A stretch of 64,000 nucleotides of DNA from Paroedura picta. Its lineage: Eukaryota > Chordata > Lepidosauria > Squamata > Gekkonidae. A program made the position numbers and the translations under genes. The stretch is from NCBI RefSeq assembly GCF_049243985.1, contig NC_135373.1, forward strand, positions 8,911,501 to 8,975,500, read 5' to 3'. Each line of letters starts with the position of its first letter. Position 1 is the stretch's first letter. The notes under the pieces were generated by a model. That model had not been told where the DNA came from, did not search any database, and saw nothing but the letters and a program-made list of their open reading frames with translations. Below are positions 33,770 to 45,665 of the stretch, one piece after another.

Positions 33770-33860
33770 CAGAGTCCAGTAGCACCTTTAAAGGCCAACA
33801 AAGATTTATTCAGGGCGTGAGCTTTTGAGTGCAAGCACTCTTCCTCAGACTATGAACTCC
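33770..33860 (+). repeat. Dispersed repeat, single-armed relative of 8937-9073
   Basis: AGAGTCCAGTAGCACCTTT ... AACAAAGATTTATTCAGGGC ... GTGCAAGCACTCTTCCTCAG. Confidence 0.75.
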
Positions 33861-34439
33861 TTACGTGACAGTGAAAGAAAGCATCACCCACAAGGGCAGA
33901 ACAGGGCAAAGGTAGATCATTTGTTCTAGCTAGTTCTAACTCCACCCACGTACTCAAAACAGTTGGCAGGGGCCGGGAAAAGTATTCGGGGCTGCCGTGG
34001 TGCCCACGGGTGCCACATTGGGGACCCCTGCTTTAAACAGAAATCTTTCATATCCCTTTCCTCCGACATGGTCTGTTCAACGGGAGAGGCTGAGGAATGA
34101 ACCTGGGGCCTTCCACATGCAAAGTCAACCTCCAGTCCTGAAAAAAAAAATGCATTTTTCAGAGGACATAATAACTTATGTCCTGTTACTGCTTTGGTCA
34201 CCCCCTGAGCGGAATCCCCGGCGTTTGCCCCTATCCTGCTTGGATTCTGGTCCTGAGGACAGGGACGATGGGAGCTGTCCTCCCCCTGCTGGCTTTCCAA
34301 TCGCTGGAGGGGTCTCCAGGGAGCATGCAGCTGTTTGGGCCCCATCAGCCCATCTCCAGCGGGCTGGGTAGCAAAGGCCACTGGCGGGCGGAGTCTGGAT
34401 GCTAAAGCGGCACAGAGAAACTTCACGCAGCCCCCAGGC
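33861..34439. other. Intergenic, nothing recognised
   Basis: Open frames on both strands around 33926-34426 overlap each other and show no motif. Confidence 0.4.
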
Positions 34440-34675
34440 CAGAGAGAGAGAGGGAGGGAGAGAGAAGTGATTATTTATAGTTGGCAGCAAGGGGGGAGAG
34501 GACACGAGGGGGAGGGAGGGGAAAGAGAGAAAGGCAGGCAGGGAGGGAGGGAGGGAGGGAGGGACGCGATGGCAAAGAGACTGACAGGCGGGAAGAAATA
34601 GAGCGTGAGGAGGCAGCTGGCCGGCTTGCAGGTGCTGGGGGGAGCAGCTGGGGACCCCTCCCCCGTCTCTGACAG
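34440..34675 (+). promoter_or_regulatory. Candidate promoter/noncoding exon before a GTGAGA donor
   Basis: Purine-rich (GAGGGAG)n tract at 34441-34563, preceded by a TATTTATAG box (34471-34479). It ends in CGTCTCTGACAG/GTGAGACC at 34675, an ideal donor. It could be an upstream noncoding exon of the plus-strand siglec 13.5 kb away. Speculative. Confidence 0.3.
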
Positions 34676-35453
34676 GTGAGACCCCTGGGGAGACCTACAT
34701 GCATGTGTGTGTGCGGGAAGGGTCAGCGCTGGGGCGGATGGAGAACAGCTGGCGCTAAGGACGGAGGGGGGTGGGTGGGGGTGGGTGATGCGCTGGGTGT
34801 TGACCGGGATGGTCAATCCCGCATTGCACAGCTGGCGAGAGCAGCAGACCCGGGCGCCCTGCTGGTGCCTAGCCCTCCCTCCCCCTCCCCTCCCATGCTG
34901 CGGCTGGAGGCAGAATCTGAGATTGCCGCTGCACGGCTCCTTCCAAGGGGGTTGAGCGCTTCCAGCCCAGCGTGAGAGGATCTCCCCGGCTGAACCCAAG
35001 AGAATCCAGTTTTGGTTCTCCCCCCCCCCCAAAAAGAAGGGACGCTGCTCTCCCTGGCTGTTTCTCTCCTACCGCAGCTAGACTTTCTCCCCCCCCCTTC
35101 CCCTGGGATCCATGTAGGATCAGAAAGGTCCCTATGTCCAACCAGAGATTCCAGTTCATCCCCACAGATACCGTCACAGCTCAAGAGAATCCACTAAGAG
35201 CTCACTGTCCTCTACCAGCCCTTGGGGTCATAACTCCGGGACAATTTTGGGATTGCAAGCAGCATCCCTAGCCCTTGCCTCCCATGCTTGAAATCTCTGA
35301 ATATCCTGCTCTGGAAAGGCAAGAGAATGACTGCCACATTCGACATTCTTTGCCTGGAATTATTTGATTTCCACCCTCCCCCACCCCCCGCCTCTCCCCA
35401 CATCCCAGTAAAGCCAGGGCGGGAGAGTCAAGCCTGCAAGGTCAAACCGAAAT
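34676..35453. other. Intergenic, GC- then AT-rich, nothing recognised
   Basis: No supported exon; poly-C/A runs near 35021-35034. Confidence 0.4.
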
Positions 35454-36035
35454 CGCAAATGAAAGACAGGGTCCTGCGACCGACCGTTCAGCATGCAGTA
35501 GATGCTGCGGATTCCGTGCATGCCTCCAGCCGGCTGCATGCGGCTGGAGACTTTCGCAGGCAAGAGAGACAAATGTCCTTCTTCGCCCCACGCAGTGTTG
35601 ACTTATGGAACTTACTGCCGCTAATGTAGCAGAGGCCGTTTGCTTAGGGGGCATGGGGTGTGTGTTTGTGCAGGGGGGAATGAAGCATATCTTCGAATCT
35701 TGGAATCATAGAATCAGAGAGTTGGAAGGGACCTCCTGGGTCATCTAGTCCAACCCCCTGCACTATGCAGGATACTCACATCCCTACTGCTCGTCCACTG
35801 TCACCTGCCACCCCTTAAGCCTTCACAGAATCAGCCTCTCTGTCAGATGGCTATCCAGCCTCTTTTTTAAATTTTCCAAAGACGGAGAACCTACCACCTC
35901 CCGAGGAATAAAGTTTGGATGCACACTTTTCTTGGATGCTTTAGGATGCTTAGGGCTGATCCTGCGTTGAGCAGGGGGTTGGACTAGATGGCCTGCATGG
36001 CCCCTTCCAACTCTATGGTTCTATGATTCTATGAA
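35454..36035. mobile_element. CR1 fragments in opposite orientations
   Basis: 35454-35650 reads like a CR1 ORF2 end (SVDLWNLLP). 35701-35910 is an inverted CR1 3' end (AATCATAGAATCAGAGAGTTGG start). 35911-36035 is a plus-strand 3' end finishing ATTCTATGAATC. The two 3' ends meet head to head. Confidence 0.75.
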
Positions 36036-36102
36036 TCTGGGGATGAGAAGTTCCTCATCAGCTATTGGTCACAATGGCCCAAAGAAACGTGTGTGTTCAG
36101 AG

Positions 36103-36320
36103 GAGGGTTGCCAGATCCAGGTTGTAAAACACCTGGAGATTTGGGTGTGGAGCCTGGGGGAGGTCAAGACCTCAGTGGGGTACAAGGCCTTAGAGTCCAT
36201 CTTCTAAAGCAGCCGTTTTCCCCAGGGTACCTGATCTCTGCAGTCCGGACTCTGGAGATGAGCTGTAATTCCAAGGGATCCCCAGCCCCCCCCCCCCCGG
36301 AGGTTGGCATCCCTAGTTCG
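36103..36320 (+). repeat. Repeat G, full length
   Basis: GAGGGTTGCCAGATCCAGG to GGAGGTTGGCATCCCTAG, with a poly-C run replacing part of the GATCTCCAGC segment. Confidence 0.85.
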
Positions 36321-36600
36321 GAGCCTGTGTAGTGCTGAACTGCAGTTTCCAAGAGAACAACGGGGAATGGTTGTGGGCTCCCTGTCAATCCAAGTGGCCC
36401 CTGTGGGAATTGGAATCCTAGAACTAGATCGCCTGACCGTTTGCTCCATACGCTGTGACGTCGCAGATCCAAGCTTTGGGCGGGTGTCGGAAAGTTCTAG
36501 AAGCCTGTTGCGTGTAAACGTGTGAAGCTTTGTCCTCCTGCTTTCAGGACTGACGGCCCAGTGGCGGTGCGCATGGCCTGCTCCCCGTGTGCATTTAGGC

Positions 36601-36962
36601 ATTTTTATCCCACTTCCTTCCCCAGGTGGGACTCCACGTGGTTTTAATCACAGTTCTACCTCTCACTGTTTCCTCACAAGAGTCCTGTGAGGTAGGCCTG
36701 GCTGAGGGTTTGTGACTCACCTGGGCTCACCCAGAGTGGGAGGCCTGGGAGGAGCTGTGGCTCGGTGGCAGAGTATCGGCCTGGCGTGCTGAAGGTCCTG
36801 GGTTCAATCCTCGGCATCTCCAGATAAAAAGGATCAGATGCTAAATGAAGTGAAAGCCCACTTCTTGAGGCCTAGAGGAGCCGCTGCCAGTCAGAGCAGG
36901 GCAATAATAACCATGCTAGATCCGTGGTCTGATTCAGTATAAGGCAACTTCATGTGTTCAAG
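36601..36962. mobile_element. SINE-D fragment followed by full SINE-C
   Basis: 36601-36740 carries CTCACAAGAGTCCTGTGAGG, read inverted. 36746-36962 is a plus-strand SINE-C with GAGCTGTGGCTCGGTGGCAG head, GGGTTCAATCCTCGGC B box and the body ending AAGGCAACTTCATGTGTTC. Confidence 0.8.
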
Positions 36963-38014
36963 CAGGGATTCAAGCCCGGGTCTCCCAGGGGGCTTGCTAG
37001 ACCCCCCACTGCTACTCATAGGCCACACTGGCTCTCAAATGTGGAAAACAAGAAACAGAAAACCAAGCGGGTTACGTGTGCCGAGAGAATCCCAAATTGC
37101 AGGGAGGAACAAGGGTGAGGCAAGGGGTGGGTGGTGGCCTTGCCTCCCTGGCTGAGTGAAGAGAGGAGTGGAGGGTCACGGTGGGTGGGCAGGGATGGAA
37201 AGAGCTGGGGAGAGGCAGCCCAGAAGAATGGAGAGATGGAATTTTGTAGGGATGGACCGAGGGGTGTGGCCGGGATGGGCGGAAGGGAACGGAGCAGAAC
37301 GGCAGCTGTCCAGCGAACAGCTCTTCATCTCTGACTTCCCGTCTTGCTAAGCCTCGCCATCCAGGGCTCAGAGAGTCACATTCAGAAAACCTTTATTGGC
37401 ATCAATCTACCCAGGGATTGGCATCAATCCACTCATTGCAAGCAGCAACTGGCTGTCCCAAACAGGGGCCCACACTTTCAGGATTCAATAGCCAGAGCCT
37501 GAAAGGGCAGCTTTCCAAATTTATGTATTTATTTGCCGTCAAGTTGCAGCTGGCTGAGGGGTTTACAACAAAGGGGGTTTACAACCTGGTACAAGGAGGA
37601 GTATGAAGTGGGGATTTCTTAGCCCCTCCTGTTCCTCTAGCTCCCCTTTCACGTTAGCACGAGTTAGAATGTCAGATCCCAGAAACGAAAGCTATGGGGG
37701 TGTGTCACGCGGCAAGAGTATTCCTTCCTTTGTGTCTTTTTTTGGGGTTATTCAAGGTTTGCATTTGTTTTGACAGCAGTTTCAGTTCTATTTATGTTTC
37801 GATTTATATCCCGCCACTCTCCACAAGCTGGCTCTAGGGGGCTGCTCTTCCTGTAGGCCCTGTAGGTTTCCTGGCATCGTATATGCAGGAGATACATTTG
37901 TATGCAGCTTATGGGGTATTTATACTTATGATAAAAAGGGTATGATGCTGATTAACTCAGAAATAGCTTTGAAGAAAAGGACATTTTATGGGGAACATTC
38001 CATAGCAGGGGAAA
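36963..38014. other. Intergenic, nothing recognised
   Basis: GC-rich to 37350, then AT-rich. A weak L2-like motif occurs at 37795-37820. No exon with splice support. Confidence 0.4.
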
Positions 38015-38254
<240 letters not shown>

Positions 38255-38668
38255 CAGGTGTGCTTCTTACCAAGGAGAACAAACAAAACAGGGATTCTCA
38301 GGTCAAAACTGTAAGGAAGATAATTTTAAAGTCACCCCTAATACTGCATTATGTACATTTCTGCATTCTGCATTTGGAAGGTGGCTTTAATGTTCTACGT
38401 TCTTTTTAACTCCTTGGAATATTTGGTGTGCTTCAGAGCAGGAAATGGGTGACTTAAGTTCAACATTTTATGGCTAAAGGAAACTTTTCAATATTAGTCC
38501 ATACAAAATCTAAACATCTGAAGTAGTGTCTGTGTCCATAAAACTTTGAATAAAACTTTGTGGGTCTTAAAGTTACCCCTGGACTCAAACTATTAAGCAT
38601 TTCTGAAGAATCTCAGATCCAGCTGCTGGATTTCACCACTTTGAATAGAGTTTTGGAAAGCAGTGTGT
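38255..38668. other. Intergenic, nothing recognised
   Basis: AT-rich. No repeat family named. Confidence 0.4.
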
Positions 38669-38680
38669 TAGAACTGCCTA

Positions 38681-38970
38681 AAGGTAAAGGTAAAGGGATC
38701 CCCTGTGCAAACACCGAGTCATGTCTGACCCTTGGGGTGACGCCCTCTAGCGTTTTCATGGCAGACTCAATACGGGGTGGTTTGCCAGTGCCTTCCCCAG
38801 TCATTACCGTTTTACCCCCCCCCCCCAGCAAGCTGGGTACTCATTTTACCAACCTTGGAAGGATGGAAGGCTAAGTCAACCTTGAGCCAGCTGCTGGGAT
38901 CGAACTCCCAGCCTCATGGACAGAGGCTGCATGTCTGCTGCCTTACAACTCTGCGCCACAAGAGGCCCTT
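38681..38970 (-). mobile_element. SINE-B, full length
   Basis: Inverted copy flanked by the 12-bp target duplication TAGAACTGCCTA (38669-38680, 38971-38982). Confidence 0.92.
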
Positions 38971-39216
38971 TAGAACTGCCTACACACCTGCTAATTAGAC
39001 TTTTATAAAACTGTCCCTTCAACCCCAGTATTTTAGAGACAGCACTGAACTTCAGCTGGTTGGCTGAAGTTAGGGGGTGACTGTCAGTAGGGTTGCATGA
39101 CAGGTAGAAATTATCTCAGTGAAACTAGACATTCAGCACCTGTTGAATTTCAGCCTACCACCCAGTCGTTAGAAACCCAGTGCTGGCCAAGAAAATGAAA
39201 AACAACAATGATTTGT

Positions 39217-40872
39217 TTTTGTTTTTTTATAATTTTATTATTTATTATTATATGAAGCATTTACAGAAAAATAAAGAGAGAAAAAAAGCGACCAGCTGAT
39301 ATGGTTTGCCATCCTCTTTTAACATACATATTCAATTCCCATCACATATTATTCCTAATCTAGAAGTTTTTACCATTTTTCTTAGCAAACTGATTGTTAA
39401 TACATATGAGAATATGATCTGTTATAAGAATATATTCTGTTATTATCTTAAGTGATATAAGGTCAGTCCCCTTCCCTGACCTAAGAGTAACTGCTGCCGT
39501 CTTGTTAATACATATGAAGTATAGTTTGTCATCCTCTTTTAGCATACATATTGGCATACATATTCAGTTCCCATCACATATTGATCCTGATCTAGAAGTT
39601 ATTACCACCTTTCTTAGCAGAATAGTTGTTAATACACATGAGAGTATAATCTATTATAAGAATATATTCTATTATTGTCTTAGATGATATTAAGTCAGTT
39701 CCCTTCATATATTGGTCCTGTCCTAAAAGTTACTGCTGCTGTCTTCCCCACAGGAAACCAGGGGAATACTCCACTGTTCAACTCATCCTTCAGGTGGTCG
39801 CAGAAAATGAAATTGTGTTTTTTTCCATAGTAAAGTATTTCTGATTGTTCTTCTGTCAGGGCCAAAGAAGTCTCTTACTTGATTCTTGCTTGCAGTCGCC
39901 TTTGAGTAGGCTCTGTATACTTTATCAATCTCGATCTCTTCCTCTGGTCGCACAGAGATATCTCCTGATAGCTTCCTGCGTGCTGTCGCCTTTGAATAGA
40001 CTCTTTTTATTTTGCTGATCCAAATCACTTCCTGCTCTAAATAGACTTTCAGGTTTTCGGTGCTTTCCTTCCTTAAATCTGTTTCCCCAAGTTCTTCCAA
40101 GGTGCTTTGGATTTTTACGTCCCTAGCTCTCTCCCCCTCCTGTTGATTAACTTCCAAACATTGAATTCTCATTTGAATTATTATTGGCAGAGCTGTGTCA
40201 TCAGCTGCTCTCTCCAGACCGTCGGCTCCGTCCAAAAGCTCCCCCTTAATCCCACGGATTTCCTTTTCCACCTTATTGACTGCTTTCAGTATCTTTGAGT
40301 TTCCTTCGCATAACAAATGGAAAAGCTGTGCCTTAGTTAATTTTTCCATAGTTCTAGGCCAGGGGTAGTCAAACTGTGGCCCTCCAGATGTCCATGGACT
40401 ACAATTCCCAGGAGCCCCTGCCAGCGTTCGCTGGCAGGGGCTCCTGGGAATTGTAGTCCATGGACATCTGGAGGGCCGCAATTTGACTACCCCTGTTCTA
40501 GGCAGTCACAAACTATAAACAGAAAGTTTTGTGAGGTCTCGCAGGAGCACGAACGATTCCAAATTATCAGTTTGTCGATCTCCGTATCAAGTCAGCTTTC
40601 CCCACTGAACTCTCTCCAACAAAACTTTGAAGTCTGTCTTCTCTTGAGCACTTTGTTTGTTTGGTTAGTGGGTATAATTAGCTGGGAGCCTCTCACTCGA
40701 GGAAAGAAGGAATTCACTTGTAAATTGGTTGAGGGGGGGGGAGAGCTTGTGGGGAGAGAAAAGGAAGAGCGAGAAAATTTTCAATCCTTACTGTTGTGAA
40801 CTTCGGCTCCTGTCAGTCTGGTAAAAGATGATCTGGGAAGAATGTAGGGTCAGCTGGTCGTTTCAGGCTTAG
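39217..40872 (-). mobile_element. ORF1-only L1-like LINE (HAL1-like), complete insertion
   Basis: Exact 16-bp target duplication AACAACAATGATTTGT at 39201-39216 and 40873-40888. On the minus strand it has a ~370-bp 5' UTR, then an ATG (about 40350) opening a 188-codon frame that begins MEKLTKAQLFHLLCEGNSK. A coiled-coil-like stretch follows, then an L1 ORF1-type motif (EIDKVYRAYSKATA) preceded by a near duplicate of itself (ISKIKRVYSKATAR). No RT or endonuclease follows. Instead there are two tandem ~222-240-bp AT-rich units (39297-39507, 39508-39752) and an A/T-rich end. The foldback MITE at 40360-40495 inserted just 5' of the ATG. Confidence 0.8.
40360..40495. mobile_element. hAT foldback MITE copy 8
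   Basis: Target duplication TTCTAGGC at 40352-40359 and 40496-40503, so it is younger than the L1-like element it interrupts. It adds an upstream in-frame extension to that element's open frame. Confidence 0.93.
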
Positions 40873-40888
40873 AACAACAATGATTTGT

Positions 40889-41377
40889 GATTATATCGGA
40901 TGGAGACATAAAGGGTAATGGAATCTGTGTTGAAAAACAGGGGCAATATTTAACTTAAGTATGGCTCTGAAAACTTCTTCCAATCCACATGTCTACCTTT
41001 CCTATAAAGGGGGGGGGATGCTGTACCACAAGGATTGTCAACCAGTTTCCTAATGAAATTAGAGCTGATTTTTCTTTTTTCTTTCTTTCTTTCTTTTTTT
41101 TGCCCTTGGTGGTAGGGATGCCAACCTTTTAACTGGCCCAGGCTCCTGTGCCTTTCACAGCTATGAGAACTTCAGTCAGAGACAGTCTATCAATATGTCA
41201 TCAAAACTTATCTCAATTTCAGCCTCCCTAGCTGCTGCGAATAAATAAATAGATAAATAACTGAATAAATCAATACATAACTGACCTCAGGGGTCATTTG
41301 GCAACCTTCCATGTTGTCCACATGGGGCCTATTTTTTTTTATTTACTTATTATGTATTTACTTATTTTATCTCTTTG
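40889..41377. other. Intergenic, AT-rich
   Basis: Poly-G, CTTT and AAATA runs. No recognised element. Confidence 0.4.
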
Positions 41378-41850
41378 AGAGCCAGCGTGATGCAGTGGCT
41401 AAGAGTGGTGACCTCTGATCTGGAGAACTGGGTTTGTTTCCCCATTCCTCCACACACAGCCCGCTGGGTGACCTTGGGCTAGGCACAGTTCTCTTAGAGC
41501 TGTTCTTGCAGAGCAGTTCTCCCAGGGGTTTCCTCAGACCCAACTGTCTCCAAGGGTGTCCGTCGTGTGGAGAGCCTGCATGGAGAGAGCCAGTAATGGT
41601 TAAGAGCGGTGGCTTCTAATCTGGTGAGCCAGGTTTGATTCCCTGCTCCTCCACATGCAGCCAGCTGGGTGACCTTGGGCTCATCACAGCCCTGATGGTG
41701 CTGTTCTCACAGAGCAGTTCCCACAGAGCTGTCTCATCCCCGTCTACCTCACAGGGTGTCTGTTGTGGGGAGAGGAAGGGAAGGCGATTGGGAGCTGCTT
41801 TGAGACTTTGAGAAAAGCGGGATATGAAAACCAACTCTTCTTCTGTTCTT
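41378..41850 (+). mobile_element. Two SINE-A copies in tandem
   Basis: 41378-41583 is a diverged copy (GAGAGCCAGCGTGATGCAGT head) lacking the 3' part. 41584-41850 is near full length (GAGAGCCAGTAATGGTTAAG head, GTTTGATTCCCTG B box, CTCTTCTTCTG end). Confidence 0.85.
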
Positions 41851-41934
41851 GTGAAGAGAAGAAGGGGAAAGTGTTTGTATGCTGATTCTGGGTTCTTTGA
41901 GGTAGTGAAAAGCAGGGTATAAATCAAACAGCTG

Positions 41935-42125
41935 CTGCTGCTACTATCATCATCATCATCATCATCATCCCACCTTTTACCCCAGTAAGGAACCAAAGCA
42001 GTTTGCATCATTTTCCTCTCCTTGGTTTTATCTGCACAACCACCCTGTGAGGTAGGTAGACTGAGAGTGTATGCCTGGCCCAAGGTCACTCAGTCAGCTT
42101 CCATGGCACCAGTAGGGATCCGAAC
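41935..42125 (-). mobile_element. SINE-D fragment with (ATC)n
   Basis: ATCATC run, then ACCCTGTGAGGTAGGTAGAC and CCCAAGGTCACTCAGTCAGC. Confidence 0.65.
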
Positions 42126-42139
42126 ATGATTCAGAAGAA

Positions 42140-42428
42140 AAAGAGGAAGAAGAAGAGTTGGTTCTTATATGCCGCTTTTCTCTACCCGAAGGAGTCTCAA
42201 AGCGGCTTACAGTCACCTTCCCTTTCCTCTCCCCACAACAGACACCCTATGAGGGAGGTGAGGCTGAGAGAGCCCTGATTTTACTGCTCGGTCAGAACAG
42301 CTTGATCAGTGCCGTGGCGAGCCCAGGGTCACCCAGCTGGCTGCATGAGGAGGTGGAGTGGACAGTCAAACCCGGCTCACCAGATTAGAAGTCTGCCCTC
42401 CTAACCCCTACAGCAAGCAGGCTCTGTC
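42140..42428 (-). mobile_element. SINE-A, full length
   Basis: Inverted: AGAAGAAGAGTTGGTTC start, CGGTCAGAACAGCTTGATCA mid-block present, head CTACAGCAAGCAGGCTCTG. Confidence 0.88.
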
Positions 42429-43388
42429 AGGCTGCCGTCTGGGGCAGCAGGCTTCACCTCCCTGCTCAGCCAGGGAAGCTATCTGGGTAAGCCTGGCCCT
42501 GGCCTGCTGTCTCCTACCTTGCCAGGTTGTTGCTGCAAGGATTAAGCAGAGGAGGGGCGAGCTACACCCTATGCATCCGTGTGCCCCCCTGTCTAATTGC
42601 AGCCCGCAGGCACTATCCGTGCTGTCACAGACATGTGAGCAACTATCGGGGGGCAGGAGGAACATGAGGAATGCAGAGGCTCGGGCAGGGTTTTCGGATC
42701 AGGGGAAATGGAGCTCATCATTTCTCATTTGGAAATTAAGCACTACTTGTCCCAGGGGCGCTAGGGAGGGGGGTAAGAGGCAGCAGCGTCAATCGGTGCG
42801 GACAGCAGCCTGAATTGCCCCGAGGTTACCGCTCTGTACATGGCTGGAACATTATGCACACTTCACGCTGGCACGGCCCGTGGCTCACTGCGAGGAGGCA
42901 GCTCAGCTGAGAGAGGCGGGCGTGTCATTTGCAGATTAGGATGGGGGTGGGGGGGACGGAAGCTGCCCTTGCTTGCATCCTCAGTTTTGGCGGGCGTTAC
43001 AGATCCCCCCAAAAAGGTTTGGAGGCTGCGAGGAGTGTGAGAGCCCTGTCAGAGGTGACCGGCCAGTGTCCGGGGCTCGGAGGCTCAGCCCAGGGACCCG
43101 TTGCTTGCACCAGCCTGGATCTGGATGCCTGCCAGCACCTGGGGGGCAGGGCCGAGCAACGCCTCGCTTGTTCACGCGCTTCTGTGTGTCAATGGACGCC
43201 AAGGGTATTAATGGACGCCAGAGAGACAAAAGCCCCACCTTCTTTGCAGCCTAGAACTGGCCAAAGCCAGGATTCTCCCTGGCCAAAGCCAGGATTCTCA
43301 TTGGGTGACCTTGGGTTGGTTGGCCCTTCCCCCTTGTGTCCTTCTATGGCATCAATTGCCTTAGGGGATGAGGGGACCTACCCACTGC
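42429..43388. other. Intergenic, GC-rich, nothing recognised
   Basis: A 20-bp direct repeat GGCCAAAGCCAGGATTCTC at 43259 and 43281. The hydrophobic frame near 42480-42530 lacks an ATG and was not accepted as a signal exon. Confidence 0.4.
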
Positions 43389-43592
43389 TGAAAATCAGGC
43401 TGCCAAGTCCGGTGGGGAAACAGCTGTAGATTTGAGAGTGGAGTGGTTTGGGGAAGGGAGTGGTCTCAGCAGGGCCCACCCTCCAATTCAGCCATTTCCT
43501 CCAGGGGAATGGGATTCTGTTGCCGGGAGATTGGTTGCAATTCCAGGAGATCTCCAGGCCCTGCCTGGAGGTTGGCAATACTAGCTGAAGGC
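43389..43592 (+). repeat. Repeat G
   Basis: CAGGCTGCCAAGTCCGGTGG to GGAGGTTGGCAATACTAG. Confidence 0.8.
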
Positions 43593-43769
43593 AATCCACT
43601 CTGCATATACACAAGGCTACTCTCTCATCTTTCTGCTTTCCAGGGAGAGGCTGTGAGTCTAGGGTTGCCAGTCTGCAGGTGAAAGAATGAAATAGGAGGG
43701 GTAGGAACCGGTGAAGGAACAGACAGGAAGCAAGCAATGGGGCTCTGGGATTCCAATGTGGTACATCAA

Positions 43770-44160
43770 ATATTACAGTATAATAAACAGACTTACGGGG
43801 AGTTTTCAAGCTTCAGTTGATTCTTTACAATCCAGAATCCTAAATAAATCCCAACGCATTTCGCTGCATCGTAGCTTTATCGAGGGAGATCCATATCAAA
43901 TTGGAATGCCTTAAACTAGGAGAAGCTGTTTATAGAGCTGTTATAATAGTCCTTTGTTGGCTGTATTGTTGGCAGATTAAAAACTTGAAAGTATTGGAAG
44001 GTACATTGAGATGGGAAATGCTGGTTTATGTACTGGGTTATATGTTAAGGACCTTGGAAATGAACTTTATGTACTTGTATCTTGTAGTCCCATAATCACT
44101 GAAGAAGACAGGGAAAACAAGAAATTGAGTAACCCGGGAACCCGTTCTGATTGTGTTCCA
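43770..44160. repeat. Unidentified repeat with conserved end motifs
   Basis: CCCAACGCATTTCGCTGCATC and CTTTATCGAGGGA at 43850-43885, and GAAGAAGACAGGGAAAAC then ACCCGTTCTGATTGTGTTCC at 44100-44160, recall the arms at 20085/20790. Family unknown. Confidence 0.35.
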
Positions 44161-44299
44161 ATGACCTGGAGTCCACCTTCCAAAGCAGCCATCCTCTTCT
44201 GGGCTGAATCTGCATGGAGCTTTTACTCCAATCCTAGGTCGATTCAGTCCCTGCCATCTACACTGAATGCAATTTCCATTTTGATTTTGGGCAGTTCTG

Positions 44300-44493
44300 C
44301 CTCTTGTCCCAACTTGCTGACCTTGCTCTTTTCCACTGCTCCAGACAGATGAACGCTCTATCTCGATCTACCCCGCAAGCCTGTTGTGTGGATGGTGCTG
44401 CCCCCGCCAAGCTGCTTGCCCTGCCGCAATCCCTGGGAAAGGGTCGTTCGACCTCCAAAGGGGTCCTGACCCCCAGGTTGAGAACCACAGTGC
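44300..44493. mobile_element. Fragment of the 364-bp hAT family
   Basis: One end only, CCCCCAGGTTGAGAACCACAGTG, with inverted interior text CAAGCTGCTTGCCCTGCC shared with 15049-15412. Confidence 0.75.
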
Positions 44494-44599
44494 TAAGACG
44501 ACTTCTTTGGGGCCAGATGGTTGGATTGGGTAGAATGCATTGCTCTACAGGGGAGAACAGACAAACAGATGGTCTTTGAGGTACACAGGACCCTGACCA

Positions 44600-45179
44600 C
44601 ATATTAATCAATTAATTAATTAATTAAGATTTCTATACCGCCCATTTCTTTGCAGCTCTGGGTGGTTTACACCGAACATTATAACTTACATGAAACATTA
44701 TGCAGACTATAACATGAAAACAACTTTCAATAAAACATCAAAAGATTACAAAACCACAATTATAATATAATTACAATTAACAGTAACGCTGGGAGAGTCA
44801 TGGGCAGGCGTCTGAAGTTGTGGCCTTGAAGGTGTGTGCTAGCACCTTAAACCTAATCTGGTGTTCGATTGGTAGCCAATGCAGCTCCTGGAGGATGAGG
44901 GTGATGTGGGCCCTAAATGGGGTTTGGGTGAAGATGCAAGCAGATGCATGTTGTTCCAATTGTAGCTTCCAGAGCAGGGATAAGGGAAGGCCTGCAAAGA
45001 GCGAGTTGCGGTAATCCAGTCTAGAGATGACATTGTGTGGATCACGGTGGCAAGCTGTTCTGGGACCACAGAGGGGCCAGATAATTGGTGTGGACGGGGT
45101 ATGAGGGTACCATCAGTGCCTAAAAGGGCAAATGGGATTTTGGGCTGTATCAAGTGGAGTATCGTGTCCAGGTCACGGG
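44600..45179. mobile_element. LINE-derived fragment
   Basis: (TTAA)n, TTTCTATACCGCCC, GCTCTGGGTGGTTTACA, then AGCACCTTAAACCTAATCTGG and GGTAGCCAATGCAGCTCCTG, text I associate with L2-like LINEs. No intact frame. Confidence 0.5.
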
Positions 45180-45665
45180 AGGTGATGCTACTGCTTTACT
45201 CTGCGGCCTCACTTGGAGTCCTGTGTTCAGTTTTGGCCACCCCAGTTGAAGAGGGATGTAGACAAACTGGAAAGTATCCAGAGGAGGGCAACAAAGATGG
45301 TGAGGGGTTTGGAGACGAAGACATATGGGGAAAGGTTGGGGGAGCTTGGTCTGTTTAGCCTGGAGAGGAGATGATTGAGAGGGGATGTGATAACAATCTT
45401 CAGGTATTTAAAAGGCTGCCGTGAAGAGGAGCACAGTTGTTCTCTCTTGCCCCAGAGGGACAGACCAGAACCAATGGGATGAAATTGATTCAAAAGAAGT
45501 TCCTGACAGAACGGTTTCTCAGTTGAACTGGCTTCCTCGGGAGGTGGTAGGTTCTCCATCTTTGGAAATTTTTAAACAGCGGCTAGATAGCCGTCTGACA
45601 GAGAAGCTGATTCTGTGAAGGCTCAGAGAGGTGGCAGGTTACGGTGGATGAGCGATAGGGTTGCA
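45180..45665 (+). mobile_element. CR1 LINE, ORF2 C-terminus and 3' part
   Basis: GTGTTCAGTTTTGGCCACCCC, TTTAGCCTGGAGAGGAGATG, TCAGGTATTTAAAAGGCTG, GGCTTCCTCGGGAGGTGGTA and the CAGAGAAGCTGATTCTGTGA end are in standard CR1 order. Confidence 0.88.

Noticed and set aside
39783-40481. 232-codon minus-strand frame as a host gene
   Set aside because: Its first part is a MITE and the rest is an L1-type ORF1 inside a bounded retroelement.
42429-42560. Hydrophobic stretch VSLALACCLLPC as a siglec signal exon
   Set aside because: No in-frame ATG close upstream and no suitable phase-2 donor; partly overlaps the end of a SINE.
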